This document shows positions 37,359-47,414 of a stretch of DNA of 58,654 nucleotides, one piece after another (within the stretch, counting starts at the first letter, position 1; each line of letters begins with the position of its first letter). Both the position numbers and the translations under genes were made by a program. The notes below the pieces were generated by a model. It made no database searches, was not told the origin of the DNA, and saw only the letters and a list, made by a program, of their open reading frames with translations. The stretch covers positions 1-58,654 of IMG/VR virus record IMGVR_UViG_3300043775_001123. One strand, 5' to 3'. Origin of the DNA: a virus.

Positions 37359-39985
37359 AGGGATTAAGTAAAGATATTGAAATAGCTGTTGATACTGTAA
37401 TTGAAGGATTAGAGTATGAAACCGATATGTCTTTAGTTGATGCTGACAAAGTAAAGACCATTGTAAAAGCAAAGGTCGATTCATTTAAGTATGGTAAAGA
37501 TTTACTTGTAAGATGGCAGAATAGTAATAACGCTCCAAATGATGCTACTTTAAAGAAGTATGTAAAAAGACTAATAAAAGCTGGAGATATTGCTTTAGAA
37601 GTACTTAGAAATGCTTTAAGGAGTAAGATTGATTATAATGAATTAGATCCATCTAAACACCATTTAGCTATTTCCGTTAAACCATCTATTCACCAGGCTA
37701 TTGTAGAGATAGATTCTGCATTAATGGAATTACGTTTACAATTAGACGCTGATAATATTAATCTAAAGGATAATGAATTTAAAAGAGGGTATCCTGAAAA
37801 GTTTGCTTCTGGAGAATTTTTACCTACAAAAGATTATTATAAAGAATGGTATGACAAAAAAAATGACGCTGTAATTATATGCCCTAAGGGAACTAAAGGT
37901 GAATTAATTAAAGTTGGAGAATTAAATGTTATACTACCTGAAATACCAGCAAAGAAAGATATACTTTTTTCTAAACTAAAGAAAGAGGACCAATATTGGA
38001 GAAGACTTGATGTACCTACTGGATTATCTCAAGATACTGTTGAATCATACGCTGAATATATAATAGAGGAATTTAGAAGACGTAGAGAAGGTATTTGGTT
38101 TATGAATAATGGTAAAGCTCAATATTTAACAGGAACTCATTACTTTGCCTTACAATGGGTAAAGATGGAAGACTCAGGTGGATATATGGACTTTAGATTT
38201 GCTCAAAGAGATATGTTTTACTTTACACAAGCGTGTATTGTAGATGATAGATGTCTTGGAGAGTTATTTGTAAAGTCAAGACGTACAGGTTACACTTATC
38301 AAATACTTTGTCAATTACTTAATGACGCAACCTCTGTATCAAATGCAAGACTTGGTATAACATCTAAATCTAATGATGATGCTGAAAAGGCATTCTCTAA
38401 ATTAAGTTATGGTTTTTTAAATTTACCTTTCTTCTTTAAACCTATTGTAAAGGGCGTAGAAGATTCAAAGAAAAAATTAGACTTTGCCAAGCCTTCAGAT
38501 AGGAGTAAGATTGGAAAGAAAAAGAACGATACAAATACAGACGATTACTTAAATACATTAATTGACTTTTTACCAACAAAAAATGATTCTTATGATGGTC
38601 AGAAGATGTTTAGATATTTAGCTGACGAGGCTTCTAAATGGACCAAACCAGCAAATTTTGAAAAACACTGGGGTCAAGTATCACCGACTTTTGATACAGG
38701 AGGTAGAATTGTAGGTAAAGCATTTGTAGGTTCAACCGTAGCCGCTATGAAAGATGGTGGTGAAGAATACTACGAATTGTATAAGTCTTCAATGATTAAG
38801 AAGAGAAATAAGATTACAGGAAGAACACCATCAGGATTATACACTTACTTTTTGCCAGCCCATAAGAATATGGAGGAATTTACAGATAAGTATGGTGTTT
38901 GCCACGAGGTTATAGAAAAAGGTAGTGGATTTGAGAATGTTCAAGGTAATTGGAAGACAATAGGTTCAATTCAATTCTTAGAGGCTAAGAGAATCAGTAA
39001 GAAGAAGGAAAGCGACATTTCTTATAATGAAGAATTAAGAGCATTCCCAATGACAATTGATGAAGCATTTAGAGATGAGTTATCTCAGTCTACATTTAAT
39101 ATTGAGAAGATATTATCGCAAGTTAAGATTAATGACGAACACGAAATAGAAAACACATTAGTTAGAGGTAATTTCCAATGGAAAGATGGGGTACAAGATA
39201 CAGAAGTAGAATGGCATCCTAATGAAAAAGGCAGATTCTTGATTTCCTGGATACCTCCATACGAAATGCGTAACAAATTTGAATGGAAGAATTTATACGG
39301 AATGCAAACAAGATTTCCTTCGAATGAAGATATTGGTGCTTTTGGTTGTGACCCTTATGATATATCAGCTACGGTAGAAGGAGTTAGAAAAGATGGTTCT
39401 TATAATGAGAATACAGATAGAGCATCTAAAGGTGCTTTACACGGTTTAACATCGTTTTCATTTTCTAATGCGCCAAACCATAGTTTCTTTTTAGAGTATG
39501 TATCAAGACCAAGAACAGCAGAGATATTCTTTGAAGATGTATTAATGGCTTGTGTTTTTTATGGTATGCCTATATTAGCAGAGAATAATAAACCACGTTT
39601 ACTATATCACTTTAAAAATAGAGGTTATAGAGGATATTCTATATCTCGTTTTGATAAACCTGAAAATAGATTATCTCCGACAGAGAAAGAATTAGGTGGT
39701 ATGCCTAACTCCTCTCAAGATGTTATAAATATGCACGCTACTGCAATAGAATCTTACATAGAGAAATACGTTGGATCGTATGATGATGATGGAGAAATAC
39801 CAAAGAATATGCCTTTCAATGCTACGTTAAAAGATTGGATGAAATTTGAAATAAATAATAGAACAAAATATGATGCATCTGTTAGTTCTGGATTAGCTAT
39901 TATGGCTGTAAACAGAAAGATGTATATGCCAAAACAAAGAGAATTAAAGGATATCACTATAAATTTAAGATTATACAATAACTAA
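37355..39985 (+). CDS. terL: Terminase large subunit, 876 aa
   Basis: ATPase domain with a Walker A-type motif VKSRRTGYT (306-314), Walker B region FRYLADEASKW (419-429), and a C-terminal nuclease-type region beginning GAFGCDPYD (~662). Pumps DNA into the prohead and cuts it. At 876 residues it is longer than most TerL (450-650); the extra ~250 residues are an N-terminal helical extension. It starts 4 nt before the preceding stop and is followed by portal after 2 nt. Confidence 0.88.
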   Translation: MKGLSKDIEIAVDTVIEGLEYETDMSLVDADKVKTIVKAKVDSFKYGKDLLVRWQNSNNAPNDATLKKYVKRLIKAGDIALEVLRNALRSKIDYNELDPSKHHLAISVKPSIHQAIVEIDSALMELRLQLDADNINLKDNEFKRGYPEKFASGEFLPTKDYYKEWYDKKNDAVIICPKGTKGELIKVGELNVILPEIPAKKDILFSKLKKEDQYWRRLDVPTGLSQDTVESYAEYIIEEFRRRREGIWFMNNGKAQYLTGTHYFALQWVKMEDSGGYMDFRFAQRDMFYFTQACIVDDRCLGELFVKSRRTGYTYQILCQLLNDATSVSNARLGITSKSNDDAEKAFSKLSYGFLNLPFFFKPIVKGVEDSKKKLDFAKPSDRSKIGKKKNDTNTDDYLNTLIDFLPTKNDSYDGQKMFRYLADEASKWTKPANFEKHWGQVSPTFDTGGRIVGKAFVGSTVAAMKDGGEEYYELYKSSMIKKRNKITGRTPSGLYTYFLPAHKNMEEFTDKYGVCHEVIEKGSGFENVQGNWKTIGSIQFLEAKRISKKKESDISYNEELRAFPMTIDEAFRDELSQSTFNIEKILSQVKINDEHEIENTLVRGNFQWKDGVQDTEVEWHPNEKGRFLISWIPPYEMRNKFEWKNLYGMQTRFPSNEDIGAFGCDPYDISATVEGVRKDGSYNENTDRASKGALHGLTSFSFSNAPNHSFFLEYVSRPRTAEIFFEDVLMACVFYGMPILAENNKPRLLYHFKNRGYRGYSISRFDKPENRLSPTEKELGGMPNSSQDVINMHATAIESYIEKYVGSYDDDGEIPKNMPFNATLKDWMKFEINNRTKYDASVSSGLAIMAVNRKMYMPKQRELKDITINLRLYNN

Positions 39986-39987
39986 TT

Positions 39988-42429
39988 ATGATAAAAAAGA
40001 AAACAGAAGGCGTTTCAATTACTTATAGAAGTTTTCCAGACCAAAATGTACCATTTGAGGTTCAATCGAGTACAGATTATGGTTTGCAAGTAGCTGAGTC
40101 GATACAGTACGAGTGGTTTTCAAGAAGCGCAAGAAGTTGCAAATACTTCGAACAAAGAGATGACTTTCATAATAGACGTATGTATGCTAATGGTATGCAA
40201 AGTTTATCAAAGTACAAGGAGAAGTTCGCTGTTAATGGTAATATGTCTTACTTAAATTTAGATTGGAAAGTTGTTCCTGTAATACCAAAATATGTAGATA
40301 TTTTATCTAACGGTATGGCACAGAGAGAGTTCCAAGTTAAGGCTACTGCTGTAGATCCTACATCTATCAAGCAAAGAGCTGAAAAGAAAAGAGGTTTAGA
40401 GAGAGATATGGTTGGTAAAGATATGGCTATTGATATCAAAAATAAATTAGGCATTGATGTAACATCTGTTCCGATTGATAAGATACCTGGCTCAAAAGAA
40501 GAGTTAGATATTCAAATGGAATTAGAATACAAACCACCTATTGAAATGGCAGAAGAAGTTGCTATTGAATCAATCTTTAAATTTAATGATTACGACAAAA
40601 CAATTAGACGAAGAGTCGAAAAAGATATTATAGAGGTTGGAGTTGGTTTTGCAAAACATAGATTCACGCCTTCAGATGGTGTTAAGTTGGAGTATGTAAA
40701 CCCTGCTAATCTAATTTGGTCTTATACAGAAGACCCTTACTTTCAAGATTGTTTTTATTTTGGAGAGTATAAAAATGTTAATTTATCTGAGGTATATAAA
40801 GAATACCCAAATCTTTCAGCAGAACAAAAAGAGAGATTACAAGGTATTTCATCTTCTTGGAACAATTACTATGAATTAAACTACGATAGTCAAAATACAG
40901 ATGTATTAGATGGTAAAATAGGTTTACTTTACTTTAATTATAAAACATCAAGAGAGAAAGTTTGGAAAAAGAAAAAGAACTCTAAAGGTGGTTTAAAAGT
41001 AATACCAAAAGGAAATGACTTTATTTACAAAGGTACAGGTGATGCTGACTTTGAAAAATTAACTAAAGTAGAAGAAGTTTGGTTTGAAGGAGTATTAGTT
41101 TTAGGAACAAGTATCTTATTGCAATGGAATGTAGTTAAAAATATGGTTAAGGAGAACTCAAACCTTAATAAAGTATTACCTAACTATATTGGTGTTGCTC
41201 CAAAGATGTATAAAGGATTCATTGACTCTACAGTTAATAGAATGATACCTTTTGCTGATGATATTCAGATGTCTTGGTTAAAACTACAACAAATTAAACA
41301 AAGAGTTGTTCCTGATGGTCAATACATTGATATTGATGGATTAGTTGGAATAAAACTTGGAAGTGGAAATAAATACACCGTTGAAGACGCACTTAATATG
41401 TACTTCCAAACAGGTTCTGTAATCGGTAGAAGTCAAAATGTGGGTGGTGAATTTAATAGCGCTAAAGTACCAATTCAAGAAATTAGACACTCTTCTGGTC
41501 AAGATAAGATTAGTTCACTATGGAATAGTATTCAGATTTCTATGGATATGATTGCATCTGTAACAGGAATTAATCAAGCAATTGATGGCAGTAACCCTGA
41601 TAAAAATAGTTTAGTTGGTATTCAAAAGATGGCAGCTTATTCATCTAATGTAGCTACAAGACATATTCTTGAAGGCAGTATGTTTGTTACTAGAGAGTTA
41701 GCTAAATGTATAGCTATTAGAGTATCAGATATATTACAATTCTCTGAGTTAAAGAATGACTTAATCAATAAAATATCTGCAAATAATGTAGATGTATTAA
41801 AGACCATAGATAAATCTTACTTACACGACTTCGCAATTAATATTGATTTAGTTCCAGATGATGAAGAAAGAGCTAAATTAGAGGCAGACATATCAATAGA
41901 AATACAACAAGGTAATCTTGGTGTTGAAGATAAGTATGCTATATTAGGTATTAAGAATATGAAGTTGGCAGGTAAATACCTTGCAGTTAGAAAAGACAAG
42001 AAGATGAAAGAAAGACAAGAGGCTGAAATGCAAAAAATGCAAGCTCAAACTCAATCTAATGTTCAGTCATCTCAAGCAGCTTCAGAAAGTAAAGCACAGT
42101 TAATTCAGTTAGAAGGTCAATCTAAAGCAATGGTAGAACAAACAAGAGTTCAAGCTGAGATGGAGAAAATGCAAATGGAGGCTCAATTAAAACTACAACT
42201 AATGGAAAGAGAGTTCCAATACCAAATGCAATTAAAAGGTATAGAGGTTGAAGGTATGAAGAGCAAAGAAACTATGAAGGAAGATAGAAAAGACGAGAGA
42301 ACAAAGCTACAAGCCACACAACAATCCAAGATGATTGAGCAACGTAAAAAAGATATGTCATCTATAAACTTCGAGTCCTCAGAAGATAGTTTGGATGCGT
42401 TTTCATTAGGGTCTTTTGAACCTCGTTAA
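39988..42429 (+). CDS. Portal protein, 813 aa
   Basis: Follows TerL directly, as expected for the portal. The N-terminal half has a portal-like order (DDFHNRRMYANGMQ, RVEKDIIEVGVGFAKH, GINQAIDGSNPDKNSLVG). The C-terminal ~130 residues are a Gln/Met/Glu-rich coiled coil (QAEMEKMQMEAQLKLQL), like the barrel/tail helices of podovirus portals. Forms the dodecameric vertex for DNA entry and exit. Confidence 0.85.
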   Translation: MIKKKTEGVSITYRSFPDQNVPFEVQSSTDYGLQVAESIQYEWFSRSARSCKYFEQRDDFHNRRMYANGMQSLSKYKEKFAVNGNMSYLNLDWKVVPVIPKYVDILSNGMAQREFQVKATAVDPTSIKQRAEKKRGLERDMVGKDMAIDIKNKLGIDVTSVPIDKIPGSKEELDIQMELEYKPPIEMAEEVAIESIFKFNDYDKTIRRRVEKDIIEVGVGFAKHRFTPSDGVKLEYVNPANLIWSYTEDPYFQDCFYFGEYKNVNLSEVYKEYPNLSAEQKERLQGISSSWNNYYELNYDSQNTDVLDGKIGLLYFNYKTSREKVWKKKKNSKGGLKVIPKGNDFIYKGTGDADFEKLTKVEEVWFEGVLVLGTSILLQWNVVKNMVKENSNLNKVLPNYIGVAPKMYKGFIDSTVNRMIPFADDIQMSWLKLQQIKQRVVPDGQYIDIDGLVGIKLGSGNKYTVEDALNMYFQTGSVIGRSQNVGGEFNSAKVPIQEIRHSSGQDKISSLWNSIQISMDMIASVTGINQAIDGSNPDKNSLVGIQKMAAYSSNVATRHILEGSMFVTRELAKCIAIRVSDILQFSELKNDLINKISANNVDVLKTIDKSYLHDFAINIDLVPDDEERAKLEADISIEIQQGNLGVEDKYAILGIKNMKLAGKYLAVRKDKKMKERQEAEMQKMQAQTQSNVQSSQAASESKAQLIQLEGQSKAMVEQTRVQAEMEKMQMEAQLKLQLMEREFQYQMQLKGIEVEGMKSKETMKEDRKDERTKLQATQQSKMIEQRKKDMSSINFESSEDSLDAFSLGSFEPR

Positions 42430-42448
42430 AAAGTGTCTTAATATTTCG

Positions 42449-42456
42449 TAATTTTG
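42449..42456 (+). promoter_or_regulatory. TAnnTTTG promoter of the head genes
   Basis: TAATTTTG 30 nt upstream of the ATG at 42486. Confidence 0.55.
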
Positions 42457-42485
42457 CAAAAAATTTTAATCTAATCTAAATTAAT

Positions 42486-43514
42486 ATGAAGTTGAAACTA
42501 GAAGGCTCTGAATGGAGTCAAGTAGAAGATAATAATAATGGTGTTCAAAATAATGATGTGATCATTGACAATGAACAAAATTCAGAAGTGAACACACAAG
42601 ATGTAACGGACCAAATTACTGATTCAGTTACAACAACAGAGGATAACGTTCTTAAATTTAATAATGAAGATGAAGTTTTAGAGTTTATCAAATCTAAAGA
42701 AGACTTATATTCTAAAGTAGCTGTAAAGTCTGAGGAAAAGGAATTGCCTTCAGATATCAAGAAGTATTTAGAGTTTAAGGAACAGACTGGTAGAGGCTAT
42801 GAGGATTTCGTTAATTATCAAAGAGATTATTCAGAGGTTGATAAAGATGCACTTGTAAAGATGTATATTAAAGAAAACAACCCTGAGTTTGATGAATTAG
42901 ATGTTAATGAAGAATTTGCCGAAGCATTCTCTTATGATGAGGATTATGATGACGAAAGAACTATCAATAAAAAAACTCGTGCCTTAAAGAAACTTCATAA
43001 AGAAGCTTTAGATTACTTTGAAGGACAAAAGGAAAAATGGAGTGTTCCGTTAGAGGTTACTAACAACACTGTTATTCCAGACGACTACAAAGCAGCTAAG
43101 GAAACTTTAGAAGCATTAAAGACACAAGAAGAGGTTTCAAAAAAACAGGGTGACTATTTCTTACAAAAGACTGATGAGTTATTTTCTAATGAATTTAAAG
43201 GTTTTGAGTTCAAAGTTGGAAATGAGGTAATCGTTCAAAGACCAAGTAGTGTAGATTCTGTTAAGGAAAGCCAAAAAAATGTTATGAACTTCTTTAGTAA
43301 GTTCTTAGATGAGAATGGTTTGATTAAAGATGCTGAAGGATATCACAAAGCTCTTTATGTAGCAATGAATTATGAATCTGTTTTAAAGAATGTATATGAA
43401 ACAGCTCAAGCAAAAGCTATAGAGGGAGAAGTTAGAAATAGCAAGAATATAGATATGTCTATCAGAACAGCACCTCAAACTATTTCAACAGGTACAAAGT
43501 TCAAGTTAGTATAA
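42486..43514 (+). CDS. Putative scaffolding protein, 342 aa
   Basis: Acidic, low-complexity N-terminus (VEDNNNGVQNNDVI), long helical middle (YEDFVNYQRDYSEVDKD, LKKLHKEALDYFEGQKEK) and a small C-terminal domain. Placed between portal and major capsid protein, where scaffolds are encoded, with the typical acidic, helical composition. No protease motif is seen. Confidence 0.72.
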   Translation: MKLKLEGSEWSQVEDNNNGVQNNDVIIDNEQNSEVNTQDVTDQITDSVTTTEDNVLKFNNEDEVLEFIKSKEDLYSKVAVKSEEKELPSDIKKYLEFKEQTGRGYEDFVNYQRDYSEVDKDALVKMYIKENNPEFDELDVNEEFAEAFSYDEDYDDERTINKKTRALKKLHKEALDYFEGQKEKWSVPLEVTNNTVIPDDYKAAKETLEALKTQEEVSKKQGDYFLQKTDELFSNEFKGFEFKVGNEVIVQRPSSVDSVKESQKNVMNFFSKFLDENGLIKDAEGYHKALYVAMNYESVLKNVYETAQAKAIEGEVRNSKNIDMSIRTAPQTISTGTKFKLV

Positions 43515-43540
43515 AAATATAAAAATAAAAAAATTAAATT

Positions 43541-44887
43541 ATGGCATTAGAAGCTACACCAGGAGTAAAATTAACTCCTACTGCGACAAAAGAAATTTTG
43601 TCTACAAACTATTATGAAGCGGCTGACTTCGATTTCAGCACATCAATTTTACCTGAGTTATACGAAAAAGAATTTGCTCGTTACGGTAATCAATCTTTAA
43701 AAGGATTCTTAGAAAGAATGGGTCAAGAGATGCCAATTCAATCTGACTTAATTAAATGGTCTGAAGAAGGTCGTTTAAGACCAGTTGGTACAGGTATTTC
43801 TCGTTCTTCTAACGTGTTTACTTTAACTGCTCACCCTTTCCGTAAAAATGATACAGTTGTTATCGTTGGAACTACAGGTATTGAGAAAAAAGGTATTGTA
43901 TCTGCTGTTACAACTGATACATTCACAGTTCTTCCTACTGAAGCTGCTGGATGGCCATCATCTAACTTTGCTGCTGACCTTAAAGCATTTACTTACTCTA
44001 ATGAGTACAGAAAAGGAACTAATGGTAGAGAAGAGTCTTTAGAGGCGCAACCAGACATCTTTGAGAACAAACCAATCATCATCAAAGAATTAGATGAAGT
44101 TAATGGTTCTGATATGACTCAAGTTGGTTGGATTGAAGTAGAAGGAGAAAACGGAGCTGGTTACTTATGGTACTTAAAATCAAGAGCGCAATCTCGTATG
44201 AGATTTGATGATTACCTTGAAATGGGTATGATTGAGGGTGTTTCTTATGAAAGTGGTTCTGCTGCTGCTACTGCTGGATTTACAGGAACTGAAGGTTTCT
44301 TCGAATCTGTAGAGCAAGGAAATATCTTCTCTGGTGTTATTACTTCATTAGCTGACGTTGATGATATCTTAGCTCGTTTAAACAAGCAAGGTGCTATCTC
44401 TGAATACATTATGATGAATGACTTTGAGCAAGATAGAGCTTTAGATTACTTATTAGCTTCTCAAAACTCTTATGGTGTTGGTGGTACTTCTTATGGTGCT
44501 TTCAATAACAGCGAAGATATGGCTTTAAACTTAGGATTCACAGGATTCAAAGTAGCTGGTTTTGAAATCTATAAATCTCAATGGAAATACTTAGACGATC
44601 CAACTGCACGTGGTTTATTTGAAGGTAATCAAGCAATTAACGGAGTTATGTGTCCTTCAGGAACAAAAACTGTACGTGATGAAGTATTAGGAGCTAACGT
44701 TACTTTACCTTTCTTACACGTTAAATACCGTAAATCTGCTACAGAAGATAGACGTTACAAAGTTTGGCAAACAGGTTCAGCAGGTGGTGCAAACAACTCT
44801 GACTTAGATGCTAACCAATTACATATGTTGTCTGAAAGAGCATTATGTACTATGGGAAGAAACAATTTTGTCTTAATTCGTGGATAA
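43541..44887 (+). CDS. Major capsid protein, 448 aa
   Basis: Its codon use differs from the rest (more C- and G-ending synonymous codons such as GCTGGT, TTCTTC), as expected for the most expressed gene. It comes after the scaffold gene and before a strong terminator. A typical MCP N-terminal segment LPELYEKEFARYGNQSL and a domain DDYLEMGMIEGVSY are present. HK97-type fold is assumed. Forms the icosahedral shell; a likely client of the phage chaperonins. Confidence 0.82.
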   Translation: MALEATPGVKLTPTATKEILSTNYYEAADFDFSTSILPELYEKEFARYGNQSLKGFLERMGQEMPIQSDLIKWSEEGRLRPVGTGISRSSNVFTLTAHPFRKNDTVVIVGTTGIEKKGIVSAVTTDTFTVLPTEAAGWPSSNFAADLKAFTYSNEYRKGTNGREESLEAQPDIFENKPIIIKELDEVNGSDMTQVGWIEVEGENGAGYLWYLKSRAQSRMRFDDYLEMGMIEGVSYESGSAAATAGFTGTEGFFESVEQGNIFSGVITSLADVDDILARLNKQGAISEYIMMNDFEQDRALDYLLASQNSYGVGGTSYGAFNNSEDMALNLGFTGFKVAGFEIYKSQWKYLDDPTARGLFEGNQAINGVMCPSGTKTVRDEVLGANVTLPFLHVKYRKSATEDRRYKVWQTGSAGGANNSDLDANQLHMLSERALCTMGRNNFVLIRG

Positions 44888-44912
44888 AATTTTGTAAGAA
44901 ATTACATAATAT

Positions 44913-44941
44913 AAAGAGGGGTTAGTTCCCCTCTTTTTTTA
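44913..44941 (+). terminator. Rho-independent terminator after the major capsid gene
   Basis: AGAGGGG-N6-CCCCTCT followed by TTTTTTT. The stem matches that at 1443-1472 exactly. It gives the capsid gene a separate, abundant transcript. Confidence 0.88.
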
Positions 44942-44954
44942 TACCTTTATTTCG

Positions 44955-44962
44955 TACCTTTG
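44955..44962 (+). promoter_or_regulatory. TAnnTTTG promoter
   Basis: TACCTTTG immediately after the capsid terminator, 28 nt before the ATG at 44990. Confidence 0.65.
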
Positions 44963-44989
44963 CAAAAATAAAATTTAATTTAATTAATT

Positions 44990-45739
44990 ATGGCAAAAAC
45001 AACAAAAAGTGCTGAATTAGCACCAAAAGACAAGACTTACACCTTGTTAAGTACAAACACACCTATGCAATTCTTTTTAAGAAACAGGCATAAGAAACAA
45101 TCTCCATTACAATACTACGATGAGGAGAAAAAACAATTAAGGTCTTTATGTTATGCATCAAATCAAATATCAATCTTTGAAGATGAGCAAACAGGAGATG
45201 TAATGTTAGGTTCTATTGTGTTTGTGAATGGTAATTTAACTGTACCAAAAACAAATCCTCAATTACAACTATTCTTAGATACTACACCTGACAATGGTAT
45301 TGTATTTGAAGAATTTAAACCAGATGAAATTGCTGAAAGAGAAATTACAAGTATTGAACTTGAAATGGAAGCATTACAAATCGCTATGGAGTTAAAGGCT
45401 TCTGAAATGGAAAGTATTGCTTTAACGGTATTTGGATCTAGTGTACTAAAGAAAAAGACCGCAGAAGTGAAGAGAGATTTATTTGTTTACGCAAAAGAAA
45501 ATCCAGAGCATTTCTTGGCATTAGCTAAAGATGATATGACTAAGTTAAAAGGTTTAGCTGTTAGGGCAGAAACTTTAAATTTGTGTCAGTATAAATCTAA
45601 TGCTTTCTACAACAACGATACGTTATTATGTAAAGTTCCTTTTGATGAAACAGATAAGTATAACACCATTGCAAGTTGGATGAATTCAACAGATGAAGGT
45701 AAGGCTTTCTTAAAGTTTATTGAAACAAAGATTAAGTAA
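44990..45739 (+). CDS. Putative head protein, 249 aa
   Basis: Starts MAKTTKSAELAPKDKTYTLL. The N-terminal ~95 residues are beta-rich (NQISIFEDEQTGDVMLGS), the remainder helical (ITSIELEMEALQIAMELK), then a domain with NPEHFLALAKDDM. Unrecognised family, but between MCP and connector genes and with its own promoter and terminator, so a head-decoration or completion protein is likely. Confidence 0.6.
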   Translation: MAKTTKSAELAPKDKTYTLLSTNTPMQFFLRNRHKKQSPLQYYDEEKKQLRSLCYASNQISIFEDEQTGDVMLGSIVFVNGNLTVPKTNPQLQLFLDTTPDNGIVFEEFKPDEIAEREITSIELEMEALQIAMELKASEMESIALTVFGSSVLKKKTAEVKRDLFVYAKENPEHFLALAKDDMTKLKGLAVRAETLNLCQYKSNAFYNNDTLLCKVPFDETDKYNTIASWMNSTDEGKAFLKFIETKIK

Positions 45740-45764
45740 TTTAGGTTTCTATATCTATGATTAC

Positions 45765-45797
45765 AAAGGAGTGGTTTAAGTATCACTCCTTTTTTAT
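45765..45797 (+). terminator. Rho-independent terminator
   Basis: AAGGAGTG-N10-CACTCCTT followed by six T. It separates the head protein from the connector operon. Confidence 0.85.
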
Positions 45798-45800
45798 TTG

Positions 45801-45808
45801 TATCTTTG
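45801..45808 (+). promoter_or_regulatory. TAnnTTTG promoter of the connector/tail genes
   Basis: TATCTTTG 18 nt before the ATG at 45826. An ATG at 45757 in the same frame is upstream of this promoter and inside the terminator unit, so it is not the start. Confidence 0.65.
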
Positions 45809-45825
45809 CAAATAATTTTATAGAT

Positions 45826-46554
45826 ATGATAAACCAAGTTTATACTACAGTTTTAGCAATTATAAATAAAGATAATAGAGGTTATGTGTCTCCGTTAGAG
45901 TTTAATTTATATGCAGAACTTGCTCAAATGTCCTTGTTTGAGGAATTATTCCATAAGTACGCTAAATCAATTGTAAAGCAGAATGCAAGAATGTATCATT
46001 CTGAGTATTCAGATATACCAAAACACATAAGAGAAGTAATAGATATATTTGTAAGTGAAGCTGATTTATCATTGGTATTAAATAGCGGAAATATATATGA
46101 ATATGTTGTGTCTGATTTTTATAGAGGTATAAAAATAGATAGATTATCATCTGGTTCTGATTCGTTTTCTGGTAGAAAAGAAGTTGAAGAAGTTAGTAAA
46201 TTAGAGATTACAAAATTACTTAACAATAATTTGATAGCACCTACAAGTGAATACCCAATCTACATAGGTATTAATGGTAAATATAGAATATTTCCAATAG
46301 ATTCTATATCAAAAGTAATAGGTACTTATATAAGAAAACCTAAACAACCTAAATGGACTTATCAAGTGGTTGGAGGAAATCCTTTATTTAATCCTACAGC
46401 TACAGATTACCAAGACTTTGAACTTCCTGAGTCTATGTTTAATGATTTAGTTGTAAAGATTTTAGGATATGCAGGTGTAGAGATAAGAGAGGCTGATATA
46501 ATCCAAGTATCACAAGGAATGGAAGTTAACAACAATAACCAAGAACAATTATAA
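45826..46554 (+). CDS. Putative head-tail connector (adaptor) protein, 242 aa
   Basis: Starts MINQVYTTVLAIINKDNRG, with a helical region FNLYAELAQMSLFEELFHKY and a beta-rich C-terminal half (PIYIGINGKYRIFPIDS, ESMFNDLVVKILGYAGVEI). Position after MCP and before the large tail protein suggests a ring adaptor. The stop overlaps the next start by 1 nt. Confidence 0.6.
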   Translation: MINQVYTTVLAIINKDNRGYVSPLEFNLYAELAQMSLFEELFHKYAKSIVKQNARMYHSEYSDIPKHIREVIDIFVSEADLSLVLNSGNIYEYVVSDFYRGIKIDRLSSGSDSFSGRKEVEEVSKLEITKLLNNNLIAPTSEYPIYIGINGKYRIFPIDSISKVIGTYIRKPKQPKWTYQVVGGNPLFNPTATDYQDFELPESMFNDLVVKILGYAGVEIREADIIQVSQGMEVNNNNQEQL

Positions 46555-47414
46555 TGGCACATCAAATTTTACCACCTATAAATTATTATCAAAACGAAGA
46601 GAATTGGGGAAGTTATCAATATGTAACTTTATCTCAGTTAGTAGATAATTTTATGTTAAACTACATTGGAGATGATAACTTGTTATCTAATGTAAAGAGA
46701 TACAATGTATTAGCCCAATTTAAGAGAGGTATTCAAGAATTTAACTACGATACATTAAAAGAGATTAAGGTTACAGAGCTTGAAGCTAATGATAATTTAA
46801 CTGTTATATTACCTCACGACTATGTTTCTTATGTTAGAATATCTATTGTTGGTCAAGATGGTTTACTAAGACCATTATCACAAAACTCTTATACAACTCT
46901 AGGAGCTGCTTATTTGCAAGACAATCAATTCAATATTTTATTTGATGAAGATGGATATCCTTTGGAAGCAGAGGAAACTGAAATGACTAAGAGGTATAAA
47001 ATTGGTAGTCCGTATTCTGAAGGAGATTGTGAGTTACCATTTGATAATTCACCTGCTTATGGTTTAAAACCAGATATTAATGCTAATGGCTATTTCAATA
47101 TAGACAAGAGAAGAGGTATATTATCATTCTCTTCAAATGTAAGGGGTAATCTAATCGTTATGGAGTATGTATCTGATGGTTTAGAATACAACAATGGAGA
47201 AGAGGTAATGGTTCATAAATTAGCAGAAGATGCTTTATATAGCTATGTTAAATACCAATTATTAAATAATAAATATGGTATTCAAGAATACATTATAAAT
47301 AGAGCTAAGAAAGATTACTACAGAGATTTACAAAACACCAATATAAGAATGCTTGATTTAAGAGGTGATGAACTTCTTATTATGTTAAATGGCAGAAAAA
47401 AATGGCTTAAATAA
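46554..47414 (+). CDS. Putative tail tubular / connector protein, 286 aa
   Basis: Pattern SQLVDNFMLNYIGDDNLL, then RYNVLAQFKRGIQEFNYDTL and LPHDYVSYVRISIVGQDG resembles the ring/tail-tube adaptors of podophages of Bacteroidota. It overlaps its neighbours by 1 nt on both sides, so it is translated with them. The fold is inferred. Confidence 0.7.
   Translation: MAHQILPPINYYQNEENWGSYQYVTLSQLVDNFMLNYIGDDNLLSNVKRYNVLAQFKRGIQEFNYDTLKEIKVTELEANDNLTVILPHDYVSYVRISIVGQDGLLRPLSQNSYTTLGAAYLQDNQFNILFDEDGYPLEAEETEMTKRYKIGSPYSEGDCELPFDNSPAYGLKPDINANGYFNIDKRRGILSFSSNVRGNLIVMEYVSDGLEYNNGEEVMVHKLAEDALYSYVKYQLLNNKYGIQEYIINRAKKDYYRDLQNTNIRMLDLRGDELLIMLNGRKKWLK

Noticed and set aside
42486-43514. Capsid maturation protease fused to scaffold
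   Set aside because: No Ser-His-Asp protease motifs are visible in the 342-residue protein.
45757-45825. Earlier in-frame ATG for the connector gene
   Set aside because: It lies upstream of a terminator hairpin and of the promoter at 45801; the extra 23 residues are translated hairpin sequence.
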